A model generated the notes under the pieces. The model searched no databases. It was not told the origin of the DNA and worked only from the letters and a program-made list of their open reading frames with translations. This document shows positions 34,629-43,997 of a stretch of 64,000 nucleotides of DNA, in pieces. This DNA is from Bacillus kwashiorkori (GTDB lineage Bacteria; Bacillota; Bacilli; Bacillales; Caldibacillaceae), in the NCBI RefSeq assembly GCF_001375515.1, contig NZ_CTDX01000013.1, positions 62,001 to 126,000 of the forward strand, in the 5' to 3' direction. The position numbers and the translations under genes are program-made. The first letter of the stretch is position 1; each line of letters starts with the position of its first letter.

Positions 34629-36320
34629 TTAATCTTCTAAGTACCATTCGTGTGGTGAGTTAAAGCCACTTACGTCGAATGTTACACCTTTAAGACGTTC
34701 TGATAATGCATAAGCATCTTCAAGTTCTAAAATAGGTAATACAGGAAGTTCTTCGTTAAAGATTTGTTGGAATTCAACATATAAATCTTTCCGTTTTTCC
34801 GTATCTTGTCCAACAACACTATAGTCAATTGCTTCCTTCATTACTTCTAAAGCACGTTCATTAGTCCAACGTGGGTAGTTGAAGCTTGTGTCATCACCCC
34901 ATAATCCCCATGGATCTGGGTCAGCACCTGTTCCCCAACCACCGTAAAATACTTCTACACTCTTATGGTCTTTTTGAATTTGTTCATAGTATAAACCACT
35001 ATCAGTCATAGACAATTTCGTGTTTAATCCAACTTCATCCCAATATTGAGTTAACTGACGTGCACGTGTTTCAAATGTTGGGTTAGATGATGCGTAGTGA
35101 GAGAAATTAATAACAAATTCGTTACCATTTGGATCTTCCCGTTTTCCATCACCATTTACATCTTTATATCCAGCCTCATCTAACAATTGTTTTGCTTTTT
35201 CTGGATCATAAGTGTAATTATTTGGTAATTGTTCATTTGTTGCTGCAATCCAATGGGAAGAAGGAATTACACTATCAATTGGTTTCCCTAATCCACCAAA
35301 GAAAGCATCAATCCACTCTTGACGATTTAAAGCGTACATCATTGCTTGACGTAATTTTTTGTCATTGTATTTATCACGATTCATGACAATTTTACCGTCT
35401 TTCATTTCTCCGAATTTAAAACCGATGTAGTAATAAGATAGGCCAGGAACTACTTCAATTTTTGCTTTACCTGTAGCCTCAACATCTGGTAAGCTTGCTG
35501 GAGCAATTTGTGACATATCAATTTTGCCACTGCCAAACTCACCTGGGATTAACGATGCATCAATAACTTTTACAATGACTTTATCAATTTTTGGTTCCCC
35601 TTGCCAGTAATCAGGGAATTTAGATAGTTCTACAGATTCACCAGGCAATACTTTGTCGATTTTAAATGGTCCTGTACCCATTGGTTCTAGACGAACTTGT
35701 TTAGATTCAGACATTTTGAGCGGATCTACACCTTCAAAATGTTTACGATTTAGTGGGTATGTCCATAAGTTTTCTAAATTATTGACTGCTGCCTTTTCGA
35801 AAGTAATTTCAATTTCATAGTCATTAATTTTTTTCAAACCAGAAATAGAATCTGCTTTACCTTCGTTAAATGCTTCCGCACCTTCAATCGTATTAACGTT
35901 CACCCAACGTGCGGAATCAGCACCGATTGTTGCGATAGACTCGATTGCAAAAATCCAGTCATCCACAACTAATTCATCGCCATTATGCCATTTTACACCT
36001 TCTTTAAATGTAAAATGATACACTTTATTATCTTCTGTTTTCCATGAAGCAATGTTCGGTTGTGGAACAAGTTTATCATCATAATCAATTAAACTTTCTT
36101 GAGTAAAGCTTAAAACTTCTGCATCTGTCGCTGATTCATAAAAGTTAACGTCTAGTAATCCATCAAATGGAGTGGACATTACATATGTTAATGTTCCTCC
36201 CGCTTTTGAATCAGATCCACTATCAGATGAACCGTTGCTTGAATCTTTACCACCACAAGCAGCAAGGAACATCGACAAAGCAAGAACTAGTGCTGTCAAT
36301 CCTAATAATTTTTTCTTCAT
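34629..36320 (-). CDS. appA: Oligopeptide-binding lipoprotein AppA
   Basis: A 563-residue solute-binding protein of the SBP_bac_5 family. The signal peptide has the lipobox LAAC with Cys22. The body contains GTLTYVMSTPFDGLLDVNFY, the FTFKEGVKWHNGDELVVDDWIFAIE hallmark near residue 110, and the hinge region GTGPFKIDKVLPGESVEL. It would capture oligopeptides at the outer face of the membrane. A hairpin separates the gene from appF and may raise its mRNA level relative to the ATPase genes. B. subtilis 168 appA carries a frameshift, whereas here the frame is intact. Confidence 0.9.
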   Translation of the reverse strand: MKKKLLGLTALVLALSMFLAACGGKDSSNGSSDSGSDSKAGGTLTYVMSTPFDGLLDVNFYESATDAEVLSFTQESLIDYDDKLVPQPNIASWKTEDNKVYHFTFKEGVKWHNGDELVVDDWIFAIESIATIGADSARWVNVNTIEGAEAFNEGKADSISGLKKINDYEIEITFEKAAVNNLENLWTYPLNRKHFEGVDPLKMSESKQVRLEPMGTGPFKIDKVLPGESVELSKFPDYWQGEPKIDKVIVKVIDASLIPGEFGSGKIDMSQIAPASLPDVEATGKAKIEVVPGLSYYYIGFKFGEMKDGKIVMNRDKYNDKKLRQAMMYALNRQEWIDAFFGGLGKPIDSVIPSSHWIAATNEQLPNNYTYDPEKAKQLLDEAGYKDVNGDGKREDPNGNEFVINFSHYASSNPTFETRARQLTQYWDEVGLNTKLSMTDSGLYYEQIQKDHKSVEVFYGGWGTGADPDPWGLWGDDTSFNYPRWTNERALEVMKEAIDYSVVGQDTEKRKDLYVEFQQIFNEELPVLPILELEDAYALSERLKGVTFDVSGFNSPHEWYLED

Positions 36321-36362
36321 TATTTTCCCCCCATGTAATCATGTATGTCTTAGCCATTAGGC

Positions 36363-36392
36363 CCCTAACGATGTTTTAAGGATTTTCGTTAG
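36363..36392 (-). terminator. Intra-operon hairpin between appF and appA
   Basis: Imperfect stem CTAACGA/TCGTTAG with a 16-base loop, in the 75-base gap before appA. It lacks a long T run, so it is likelier to be a processing or partial-attenuation site than a full stop. Confidence 0.5.
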
Positions 36393-36395
36393 CTT

Positions 36396-37409
36396 TTAAT
36401 CATATAAAACACATGCCACCTTATGTCCTGGCTTCACCTCCTTAAGTTGTGGTTTTACTTCAGAACACTCAGGTCTAGCTACAGGACATCTCGTATGGAA
36501 CGGACATCCTGTCGGTGGATTGGCCGGGCTCGGCAAGTCACCAGTTAATACTATTCGTTCTTTTTTACGTTTCGGATCTGGTTCAGGTATTGCAGAAATT
36601 AATGCTTGTGTATATGGATGAAGTGGTTCATCATATATTGAGCTTTTATCAGCAATTTCCACTATGTTACCTAAATACATAACTCCGATCCGATCACTCA
36701 TATGTTTGACAACACTTAAGTTGTGAGCGATGAATAAGTATGTTAAATCAAATTCCTGCTGTAATTCTTTTAATAAATTCAATACTTGTGACTGTACGGA
36801 AACGTCTAGGGCAGAAACTGGTTCATCAGCAATGATTAATTTCGGTTTCAACGCTAATGATCTTGCGATACCTATCCGTTGTCTTTGACCACCAGAAAAT
36901 TCGTGGGCGTATTTATAATAGGCATCTTCGGGAAGTCCAACACGCTGTAACAAGTCCATTACTTCTGCTTTTAATTCTTTTGGATTATGTTTGCCAAAGT
37001 TCTTCAGCGGTTCAGCAATTACATCTCCAACCATTTGCATTGGGTTTAAAGAGGCATATGGATCTTGGAAAACCATTTGAAAATCCTTACGTGCCTCACG
37101 CAACGCTTTTCCGCGTATATTGGTAATATCTTGTCCGTCAAAAATAATTTGTCCGCTCGTTGCATTTAACAAGCGTAAAATAGTTCGGCCTGTTGTAGAC
37201 TTTCCGCAACCTGATTCCCCTACTAATCCGAGTGTTTCCCCTTTTTTTATTTCAAAGCTTACATCGTCCACCGCTTTTACATAACCGACTGTTCTGCGGA
37301 AAAAGCCGCCTTTAATCGGATAGTATGTTTTTAAATTCTTAACTTCTAAGAGATTGTCTTTCGCTTTCGGCTCTGTATTTTGCTTGAGGTCTTTTTCTAA
37401 GATGCTCAT
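36396..37409 (-). CDS. appF: Oligopeptide ABC transporter ATPase AppF
   Basis: A 337-residue ABC ATPase: Walker [10 protein letters not shown] near residue 62, Q-loop MVFQDPYASLNPMQ, signature HEFSGGQRQRIGIARSL near residue 165, Walker B PKLIIADEPVSALDVS. The C-terminal Cys-containing motif GCPFHTRCP is the OppF/DppF-type iron-sulphur or zinc-binding tail. The ATG overlaps the appD stop in ATGA, so translation is coupled. Confidence 0.92.
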   Translation of the reverse strand: MSILEKDLKQNTEPKAKDNLLEVKNLKTYYPIKGGFFRRTVGYVKAVDDVSFEIKKGETLGLVGESGCGKSTTGRTILRLLNATSGQIIFDGQDITNIRGKALREARKDFQMVFQDPYASLNPMQMVGDVIAEPLKNFGKHNPKELKAEVMDLLQRVGLPEDAYYKYAHEFSGGQRQRIGIARSLALKPKLIIADEPVSALDVSVQSQVLNLLKELQQEFDLTYLFIAHNLSVVKHMSDRIGVMYLGNIVEIADKSSIYDEPLHPYTQALISAIPEPDPKRKKERIVLTGDLPSPANPPTGCPFHTRCPVARPECSEVKPQLKEVKPGHKVACVLYD

Positions 37410-38428
37410 GATACTTTCATCCCTTCTTTCGGTTTGCTTTCCTCATACAATAAGCAAGCAACTTCATGCCCCTCTTCTACTTCTGCCAATTGTGGTGTTA
37501 CCGTGAAACATTCTGGTTTCGCCATTGGACAACGATCTGCGAATCTGCAACCCACTTTCGGCATGTTTTTTAGCGAAGGAACAATTCCTTCGATGGAAGA
37601 AAGTACTTCCGCTTCCTCATCCATTTTTGGAATGGCGCCCATTAATAGTTTCGTATATGGGTGTTTCGGTTGATAGAATAGTTTTTCCACATCTGTTTTT
37701 TCAACAATTCTGCCAGCATACATAACGATAACCTCATCACACATTTCTGCAACGACCCCTAAATCATGGGTAATTAAAATGATAGACATATCGTTCGCCT
37801 TCTGAATGTTTTTTAAAAGTTCTAATATTTGTGCCTGCACTGTTACGTCTAATGCAGTTGTCGGTTCGTCGGCAATCAATAATTTCGGTTGGCAAGCAAT
37901 CGCCATTGCAATCATTACCCTTTGTCTCATACCACCTGAGAGTTGATGCGGATATTCATCAACAATTTTTTCAGGTCGGGAAATTCCGACACTTTTTAAT
38001 AGAGTAATAGCTTCTTGCCGTGCCTTTTCCTTTGTAATTTTCATATGATTAAATAATGTTTCTTGTAGCTGATAGCCAATGGTAAAGACGGGATTGAGCG
38101 ATGTCATCGGTTCTTGGAAAATCATCGCCATATCTTTCCCACGTATTTTATTTACTTCTTTTTCTGACATTTGATCTATTCTCGTACCGTTAAATGTAAT
38201 TTCTCCGCCACGAACTTTTCCGATCCCTCTAGGCAGTAAATGCATAATAGATAAAGACATTACACTTTTTCCGCACCCTGACTCGCCTACAATACCTAAT
38301 ACTTGTCCTTTTTTCATTTGGAAAGACACATTATCCACCGCATTGTAATATTCGCCATCTATTTTAAACGCAGTTTCTAAATTTTTGACTTCTAATACAT
38401 TGTTTGGTGAGTTATTTATTTTAGTCAT
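37406..38428 (-). CDS. appD: Oligopeptide ABC transporter ATPase AppD
   Basis: A 340-residue ABC ATPase, first gene of the app operon. Walker A is GESGCGKSV near residue 48, the signature [16 protein letters not shown] near residue 155 and Walker [17 protein letters not shown], with the C-terminal [15 protein letters not shown] motif. The ATG with AGAGGTG upstream is chosen over an in-frame GTG three codons earlier. A cre-like sequence lies about 120 bases upstream, which could put the operon under CcpA control. Confidence 0.92.
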   Translation of the reverse strand: MTKINNSPNNVLEVKNLETAFKIDGEYYNAVDNVSFQMKKGQVLGIVGESGCGKSVMSLSIMHLLPRGIGKVRGGEITFNGTRIDQMSEKEVNKIRGKDMAMIFQEPMTSLNPVFTIGYQLQETLFNHMKITKEKARQEAITLLKSVGISRPEKIVDEYPHQLSGGMRQRVMIAMAIACQPKLLIADEPTTALDVTVQAQILELLKNIQKANDMSIILITHDLGVVAEMCDEVIVMYAGRIVEKTDVEKLFYQPKHPYTKLLMGAIPKMDEEAEVLSSIEGIVPSLKNMPKVGCRFADRCPMAKPECFTVTPQLAEVEEGHEVACLLYEESKPKEGMKVS

Positions 38429-38796
38429 TTTACACACCTCTAACTTATGAAATATTCAGGCAATTATTATATTTAAATAATATAATATTATATTATCAAA
38501 ATAATTTCAAGTACTTTTTTTAAAAAATTTAAATAGTAAATTATAGAAAGCGTTGCCAATGTTGGTATATCAATAATAATTATTATTTAATTTTTTTGCC
38601 ATTAATCTTTGTAAATATTATACTAAAAAATTCCTTATATTAAAATACTTTTATTGTTATATTTATTTTATTTTTTGCTATTCTTGGTAAAATTACGTTT
38701 TCATTAATATTTTCTATTAATTCCCACAGGTAAGGAACGCTTCGGCAGCAAGGCAGCGCACAAAGGAAAAAGCGATTGTTTTTTTCGAGGAGTCGC
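38429..38796. other. AT-rich region upstream of appD
   Basis: About 370 bases without a convincing gene. It holds the appD promoter region, the cre-like site and, near 38720-38796, GC-richer sequence that belongs to the neighbouring repeat. Confidence 0.4.
38545..38558 (-). promoter_or_regulatory. Possible CcpA site upstream of the app operon
   Basis: TGGCAACGCTTTCT on the minus strand fits eight of ten defined positions of the cre consensus. It lies about 120 bases before the appD start, in an AT-rich stretch. Weak evidence. Confidence 0.3.
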
Positions 38797-38842
38797 CACC
38801 TTACAATCAACAACTGCCTAAAAACCAAATATAAATAATAAC
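38797..38842. repeat. Right end of the composite intergenic repeat
   Basis: CCACCTTACAATCAACAACTGCC followed by AAATATAAATAATAAC closely resembles 29014-29066. A matching GC-rich stretch precedes it (from about 38720). Confidence 0.6.
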
Positions 38843-38856
38843 TTAACCAAAGAAAA

Positions 38857-38893
38857 AACCAAGAATAATCTTTTTCAGATTTTATTCTTGGTT
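38857..38893 (-). terminator. Terminator of fabH-fabF
   Basis: Perfect 12-bp stem AACCAAGAATAA/TTATTCTTGGTT, loop about 12 bases, then TTTTTTC on the minus strand; 20 bases past the fabF stop. Confidence 0.9.
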
Positions 38894-38912
38894 TTTTCCA
38901 AAATTAATTATG

Positions 38913-40151
38913 TTATTCATATTTTTTAAATAAGAGTGTTGCATTATGGCCACCAAAGCCTAGTGAATTGCTTAGTGCGTAAGTAATGGACCTTTTCTTT
39001 GCTTCATTTGGTACATAATCTAAATCACAATCTGGGTCTGGGTCAACTAAGTTAACTGTTGGAGGCAAGATTCCTTCTTTAAGAGATAAAGCGGAAAAGA
39101 TTGCCTCTACTGCACCTGCAGCCCCTAATAAGTGTCCAGTCATCGATTTAGTTGAGCTTACAGCTAGTTTATATGCATGTTCACCAAACACAGCTTTTAT
39201 TGCTGCCGTTTCATATTTATCATTATAATCCGTACTAGTCCCGTGGGCATTAATATAGTCAACTTCTTCTGGGGTAATGTTTGCGTCATCCAAAGCCATT
39301 TTCATCGCTCTTGCCCCACCTTCGCCTTCTGGAGCTGGCGCAGTAATATGATAAGCATCACCAGTTGAACCATAGCCAACAACTTCAGCATAAATTTTTG
39401 CCCCACGTTTTAAGGCATGATTTAACTCTTCTAAAATGACTACACCCGCTCCTTCACCGATAACGAATCCGTCCCGATTTTTATCGAATGGGCGACTCGC
39501 TGTATTTGGATCTGGATTTGTCGACAATGCAGTATTGGCACAAAAGCCTGCCAATGACATTTTAGTTATCGGTGCTTCTGACCCACCGGTTACCATTGCA
39601 TCGGCATCACCACGTTGAATCACTTTAAAGGCATCACCAATAGAGTTTGTCCCTGTCGCACAAGCAGTAACCGTACATGAATTCACTCCTCTAGCACCTA
39701 AAATAATGGAAACTTGTCCTGTCGCCATATCCGGAATCATCATTGGTACAAAAAATGGACTAACACGGCGGTATCCTCTTTTCAAAAATACATCGTACTG
39801 ATTTTCAAATGTCTCCATTCCACCAATTCCTGATCCAATCCAAACACCTACACGGTGAGAATTTTCTTCATTAATTATTAAGTTCGCATCCTTTACTGCC
39901 ATTATTGCAGCAGCAACTGCATAATGGGTAAAGCGATCCATTTTTCTAGCATCTTTTCGGTCAAGATAGGCTTCCACATTAAAATCTTTGACCTCAGCTG
40001 CCACTTTTGCTGGAAAATCATCGGGATTTAGTCTTGTAAGTGTTCCAATACCAGATTTTCCTTGAATGATGTTGTTCCACGATGTCTCAACATCATTTCC
40101 GACAGGAGTAACAGCACCTAAACCAGTAATGACTACCCTGCGCTTTTCCAT
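38913..40151 (-). CDS. fabF: 3-oxoacyl-[acyl-carrier-protein] synthase II (FabF)
   Basis: A 412-residue condensing enzyme that elongates acyl-ACP with malonyl-ACP. The catalytic triad is complete: Cys in [10 protein letters not shown] near residue 163, His in [12 protein letters not shown] near 303, and His in [12 protein letters not shown] near 340. The N terminus [17 protein letters not shown] is conserved. ATG with AAAGGAGTGGG upstream. The gene is 163 bases after fabH in one operon under FapR. Confidence 0.96.
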   Translation of the reverse strand: MEKRRVVITGLGAVTPVGNDVETSWNNIIQGKSGIGTLTRLNPDDFPAKVAAEVKDFNVEAYLDRKDARKMDRFTHYAVAAAIMAVKDANLIINEENSHRVGVWIGSGIGGMETFENQYDVFLKRGYRRVSPFFVPMMIPDMATGQVSIILGARGVNSCTVTACATGTNSIGDAFKVIQRGDADAMVTGGSEAPITKMSLAGFCANTALSTNPDPNTASRPFDKNRDGFVIGEGAGVVILEELNHALKRGAKIYAEVVGYGSTGDAYHITAPAPEGEGGARAMKMALDDANITPEEVDYINAHGTSTDYNDKYETAAIKAVFGEHAYKLAVSSTKSMTGHLLGAAGAVEAIFSALSLKEGILPPTVNLVDPDPDCDLDYVPNEAKKRSITYALSNSLGFGGHNATLLFKKYE

Positions 40152-40314
40152 TTTACCCCACTCCTTTGCAATAATTAAAAAATGGTTGTCATGTAAAAAA
40201 TAAATTTCAAAAATTCACCATTGATTTTTCGAACGTTTCAAACTTGCTTTCCTTATTAAATTGTAACGGAAACTATTATTTTTTCAAATAATTAAGTCAT
40301 TATAATAATATCGC

Positions 40315-41247
40315 CTAGCGACCCCATTTCATTAAAATAGCGCCCCATGTTAATCCGCCACCAAAACCGACCATCACGACAATATCATCGTCCTTAATTT
40401 TTCCAGCTTTTACATCATCGTATAATGAGATTGGAATCGACGCAGCAGATGTATTACCATATTTCGCAATTGTGTTAGACATTTTCTCCACAGGTAGCTC
40501 TAATCGTTGCCGTGCAGCTTCCATAATACGAATATTCGCTTGATGTGGAATTAAATAACTTACATCTTCTTTATTTATTCCAGCCTTTTCAATAACATGA
40601 ACAGCAGACTCACCCATTTGTCGGACAGCAAATTTAAATACTTCCCTTCCGTTCATAAAAATATGTTGGTCTTGATATAAATGCTTACCACCAGAACCAT
40701 CTGCCCCTAATTCAAAGGATAAGACTCCCCTTCCATTTGAAACTGGTGCCATAATAACAGCTCCCGCACCGTCGCCAAATAACACGGCAGTATTTCGATC
40801 TTTCCAATCCGTAATTTTTGATAGCTTCTCTGCACCAACAATTAACACATTTTTATATGTGCCACTTTCAATAAATTGTTTAGCCGTTACCATCGCATAC
40901 ATAAAACCTGCACATGCCGCACTTACATCAAGGGCCGCTGCATGCTTTGCCCCCAATTGGTCTTGTAGCATGCAGGAGATCGACGGAAAGGGCTGATCAG
41001 GGGTAACCGTCGCTGTTAAAATTAAATCGATATCTTCCGGCTTTACTTGCGCATTTTCCATTGCTTCTTTTGCGGCTAAATATGCCATATGTGATGTATC
41101 CATATCTTCGCTTGCTATTCGTCTTTCCTCAATACCTGTACGGGTACGAATCCATTCATCTGATGTTTCCATTATTTTTTCCAAATCAAAATTAGTAACG
41201 ACTTTTTCCGGTACATATTTTCCGATTCCAATGATTCCAGCTTGCAT
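40315..41247 (-). CDS. fabH: 3-oxoacyl-[acyl-carrier-protein] synthase III (FabH)
   Basis: A 310-residue KAS III that starts fatty acid synthesis from acyl-CoA and malonyl-ACP, favouring branched primers in Bacillus. Cys112 lies in [12 protein letters not shown], His in [11 protein letters not shown] near 238, Asn in [11 protein letters not shown] near 268. The start is the ATG at 41247, with TTAGGAGTG before it; an open frame extends 33 codons upstream without an SD. First gene of the fabH-fabF operon. Confidence 0.95.
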   Translation of the reverse strand: MQAGIIGIGKYVPEKVVTNFDLEKIMETSDEWIRTRTGIEERRIASEDMDTSHMAYLAAKEAMENAQVKPEDIDLILTATVTPDQPFPSISCMLQDQLGAKHAAALDVSAACAGFMYAMVTAKQFIESGTYKNVLIVGAEKLSKITDWKDRNTAVLFGDGAGAVIMAPVSNGRGVLSFELGADGSGGKHLYQDQHIFMNGREVFKFAVRQMGESAVHVIEKAGINKEDVSYLIPHQANIRIMEAARQRLELPVEKMSNTIAKYGNTSAASIPISLYDDVKAGKIKDDDIVVMVGFGGGLTWGAILMKWGR

Positions 41248-41344
41248 AATTTCACTCCTAAATATTATCTTTACTATTAAAATAAACTCTCCAATTAATT
41301 CTATCCTCACAAAGGGCAGAAATTCCGACAGATTTTTTATAATC

Positions 41345-41367
41345 AAATACTATGACTTGGTACTAAT
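41345..41367 (-). promoter_or_regulatory. FapR operator of fabH-fabF
   Basis: ATTAGTACCAAGTCATAGTAT on the minus strand resembles the FapR consensus (ATTAGTACCTGGTACTAAT), with a perfect left half and a degenerate right half. It lies about 100 bases upstream of fabH. The same kind of site controls fabI. Confidence 0.75.
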
Positions 41368-41414
41368 TTTAACGCAAAAAAAAATATATTTCAATTAGAT
41401 AATAGATATTTATT

Positions 41415-42191
41415 TTATCTGACAATTTGACCACTACGTATGTCTTGACTTAATTCTTCAATTATAGATAAGTAATCACCTGTATCTTTTACGTCTTTTA
41501 ATTCTCCAATAAATGTAGCATTCATGGCAGGGAGGGAAACGGTCCTGCCAATTATAGTAAATAAGCAGTGATGAAGTCGATCCTTATCCATATTTTTCAA
41601 CAAAAAAATCCCAGTGTTATTGTTATTCATAATCTGAATTATTTCCGATACGGCCTCAGTAATGTGAAGTGTATCTTGGTGAAAATCAGGTGTATTGAAG
41701 AGCTCACTATCTCTTAGTGAGTGGTTTTTTATTGCTTCAAAAAATAATGAGTTTTCTGGTTGGTATTTTCCATATAATGTTGGTACAAAAATCATTTGTA
41801 GTCTACATGTCAATTTCTGCAATTTCTCTTGTTCAGCGATCACTTGGGCATACTTTGAGAATGGGGCAATAATCGTTAATGGTTGCTTACTTTTGCTTTG
41901 ACAAAAATTTATTGTATTGCTGTAATCAAAACAATTGAATTGCCCTTTGCGAAACAATAAATCATACACCGGTAAAATAATATGGAGATTTTCTTTCTCT
42001 AACAATTCTTTAGCAAATTTAGTATGTTGCTGGAAATTACTATTTCTACCAATCATTAATTCTTTTTCTATTTCAAATGGTTCTATTGTATTTTGGTAAT
42101 GGACAGAATGACCTGTCTCTAACAATTGCCTCGTAATTTCATATGAAAGGAATTGAAAAGGATTGAGGATAAAAAATTCTTTCATATTCAT
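41415..42191 (-). CDS. yjaV: YjaV-like NAD(P)-binding protein, unknown function
   Basis: A 258-residue protein by position and character related to YjaV, a degenerate member of the SDR/epimerase fold. The N terminus FFILNPFQFLSYEITRQLLETG follows the beta-alpha-beta shape, but the glycine-rich loop GxxGxxG is missing (NPFQFLS instead) and no YxxxK is seen. Binding of NAD and catalysis are therefore doubtful. It precedes fabH by 170 bases on the same strand; in B. subtilis med and comZ lie between these genes. Confidence 0.65.
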   Translation of the reverse strand: MNMKEFFILNPFQFLSYEITRQLLETGHSVHYQNTIEPFEIEKELMIGRNSNFQQHTKFAKELLEKENLHIILPVYDLLFRKGQFNCFDYSNTINFCQSKSKQPLTIIAPFSKYAQVIAEQEKLQKLTCRLQMIFVPTLYGKYQPENSLFFEAIKNHSLRDSELFNTPDFHQDTLHITEAVSEIIQIMNNNNTGIFLLKNMDKDRLHHCLFTIIGRTVSLPAMNATFIGELKDVKDTGDYLSIIEELSQDIRSGQIVR

Positions 42192-42243
42192 ATCATCCTT
42201 ATTTTTTGTTTATCCCCTTACACTGCCAGGTGATGCTGGAAAA

Positions 42244-42960
42244 TTATAAAGGGACTTCATACTTTTGAAAAAAATATATGGCTTGAGTCGCAATGTCCAT
42301 TTGTTTTTCTGGTAAGATAACGTGTAATGGAATGTCTTTACCAATCATTTTGTAATAGTGAATTCGGCTACGGTCATTTAAACCATACTTTAATATATGA
42401 ATAATTTTGTAAGGTAGTGCCAATGGCTGAAAATTAATAAAATGATTTTTGGTAAATTTTTCACATTCTTCTTCATTCTGATTATAGGCACTACCGACCT
42501 CTTTTAAAAATTTCCTGTAGGAAAATGGTTGATCTGCTAATTCTTCAAACAGTATAGATAATGTAAAGATTGGATTTAAAAATAAAACAGATCGGACAAC
42601 TTCTCGTTTTTCGTTAATAAATTTGTTAGCAATTATTGCTCCTTCGTCTTCTGCAAAAAGATGAATTTTGTTATTTAAAATTTCTACTCGTTTCACATAT
42701 TCATACAAGTCCATTGTTAGTTCCACTGCAAATTCATTTCCGTAATGTTTTCCACCAAGATTCGAATAAAATACGGTATAACCAGCTTGCAAAAATTTTT
42801 GGAGAATTTGATAGCGTGTTTTATTTTTTGTCCAAGATGTTTGCTTCTCATCAACATAATCATAATCATTTCCTATAACTAAAATTCCAAATCCATTTGG
42901 CTTCTTAGGGTAGTGGATTATGCATAATTCGTTATTTAATTTAAATGTTCGGTAATCCAT
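42244..42960 (-). CDS. yjaU: YjaU-like alpha/beta hydrolase fold protein, atypical nucleophile
   Basis: A 238-residue protein with a hydrolase-like arrangement: GFGILVIGNDYDYV at the N terminus (oxyanion-like strand) and, near residue 112, HLFAEDEGAIIANKF where the nucleophile elbow of alpha/beta hydrolases is expected. The elbow reads Ala-Glu-Asp-Glu-Gly, so Asp replaces the usual Ser. No clear catalytic His is seen near the C terminus. The gene lies 52 bases upstream of the yjaV-like gene, as in B. subtilis. ATG with AGGGGAA SD. Confidence 0.65.
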   Translation of the reverse strand: MDYRTFKLNNELCIIHYPKKPNGFGILVIGNDYDYVDEKQTSWTKNKTRYQILQKFLQAGYTVFYSNLGGKHYGNEFAVELTMDLYEYVKRVEILNNKIHLFAEDEGAIIANKFINEKREVVRSVLFLNPIFTLSILFEELADQPFSYRKFLKEVGSAYNQNEEECEKFTKNHFINFQPLALPYKIIHILKYGLNDRSRIHYYKMIGKDIPLHVILPEKQMDIATQAIYFFQKYEVPL

Positions 42961-43176
42961 ATAAATTCCCCTTTTTTATTACGAACGTTTTTTGCGAAAC
43001 CGTGTTTCATTCTGCATGCAGTCTATGCTATTATAATGTATTCAAATGAAACACAAACTTCTAATACACTAGCCTATTTTTATGAAATAAATTTTATTTA
43101 GAACAGCTTTTTCTTGCTATTATTAATAATTATGATATTATTTTTTTATACGGAGATAAAACAAGAGGGTGAAATA

Positions 43177-43356
43177 ATGAAGTATTTATGGACTTTATTT
43201 TGGGCATTCGCACTATCCCATATGATTACATATGTAGTAGGATCAATGAGTGGAGCTCCTTATGATTTTCAATTAGGAAATCTAATCGCCGTCGGCATGT
43301 TTATTGGCGTTTCTTTACTTCCTGTGGCAATGCCAAAAGAAGAAGAATCACTTTAA
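43177..43356 (+). CDS. yjzD: YjzD-like small membrane protein (DUF2929)
   Basis: A 59-residue protein with two hydrophobic helices (about 3-22 and 32-50) and SMSGAPYDFQLGN between them, characteristic of DUF2929/YjzD; the end is acidic (PKEEESL). The ATG has GAGGGTG seven bases before it; the longer frame from 43114 lacks an SD. In B. subtilis YjzD is a partner of the fab condensing enzymes locus and has been linked to survival in the stationary phase; that link cannot be tested here. It diverges from yjaU. Confidence 0.75.
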   Translation: MKYLWTLFWAFALSHMITYVVGSMSGAPYDFQLGNLIAVGMFIGVSLLPVAMPKEEESL

Positions 43357-43375
43357 AGCTTTTATAAATGGGAAA

Positions 43376-43450
43376 AAGGTCAGTTCCCCTTAATGTTAGA
43401 TAACTTTAGTGCACGGTAGCACTATCGTTTTTACATGGGAAACTGACCTT
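43376..43450. terminator. Two-stem terminator between yjzD and yitW
   Basis: Outer arms AAGGTCAGTT and AACTGACCTT (with GGG/CCC continuing) enclose an inner AGTGC/GCACT hairpin. The T run on the minus strand (TTTTTCCC) terminates yitW; the yjzD end can use the same structure. Confidence 0.75.
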
Positions 43451-43483
43451 AAATTTTAGCTAAGTTTATATAAAGGATATGGA

Positions 43484-43795
43484 TTACCCTGAAATACCTA
43501 GTGCAATTTTTGCGTAACGGCTCATCCGATCTTTGCTCCAAGGTGGGTTCCATACGATATTAACTTCTGTATCCTTCACTTCTGGAATATCAGATAATGC
43601 CATTCTTACTTGATCAGAAATTACACCTGCTAATGGGCAACCCATCGTTGTTAACGTCATCGTGACGATTGCTTTTCCTTCTTCTGTTAAATCAACATCA
43701 TATACTAAACCTAAATTAACGATATCAATCCCTAATTCAGGGTCAATCACTTGCTCTAAAGCACCCATCAAATTATCTTTTAACGCTTGATCCAT
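43484..43795 (-). CDS. yitW: Iron-sulphur cluster assembly-type protein YitW (DUF59)
   Basis: A 103-residue MIP18-family protein with EQVIDPELGIDIVNLGLVYDV (residues 13-33) and the TTMGCPLAG motif with a single cysteine near residue 50. DUF59/PaaD relatives help deliver or insert Fe-S clusters. The partner is unclear, since no suf genes are in the window. ATG with AAAGGAGG upstream. In B. subtilis yitW lies next to yitV and yitU as here. Confidence 0.9.
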   Translation of the reverse strand: MDQALKDNLMGALEQVIDPELGIDIVNLGLVYDVDLTEEGKAIVTMTLTTMGCPLAGVISDQVRMALSDIPEVKDTEVNIVWNPPWSKDRMSRYAKIALGISG

Positions 43796-43997
43796 TTTTC
43801 AAACCTCCTTTTCGTATTACTATCATACCAAACTATATTAAAAAAATGAACTTAATACTATTTTTATCGTGTTAAATATGCTAATCACAATGTTGAATTT
43901 GTACTTGTTAATTGGAGAAATTTGTGGTACCTCTTTTATGGCATTTCCTTGATTGATTTTATTTCTATTAACAGATGCAGGGCCACCTTGCAAGTAA

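Noticed and set aside
38640..38828. 62-codon minus-strand ORF
   Set aside because: It is formed by the repeat end and AT-rich sequence and has no SD.
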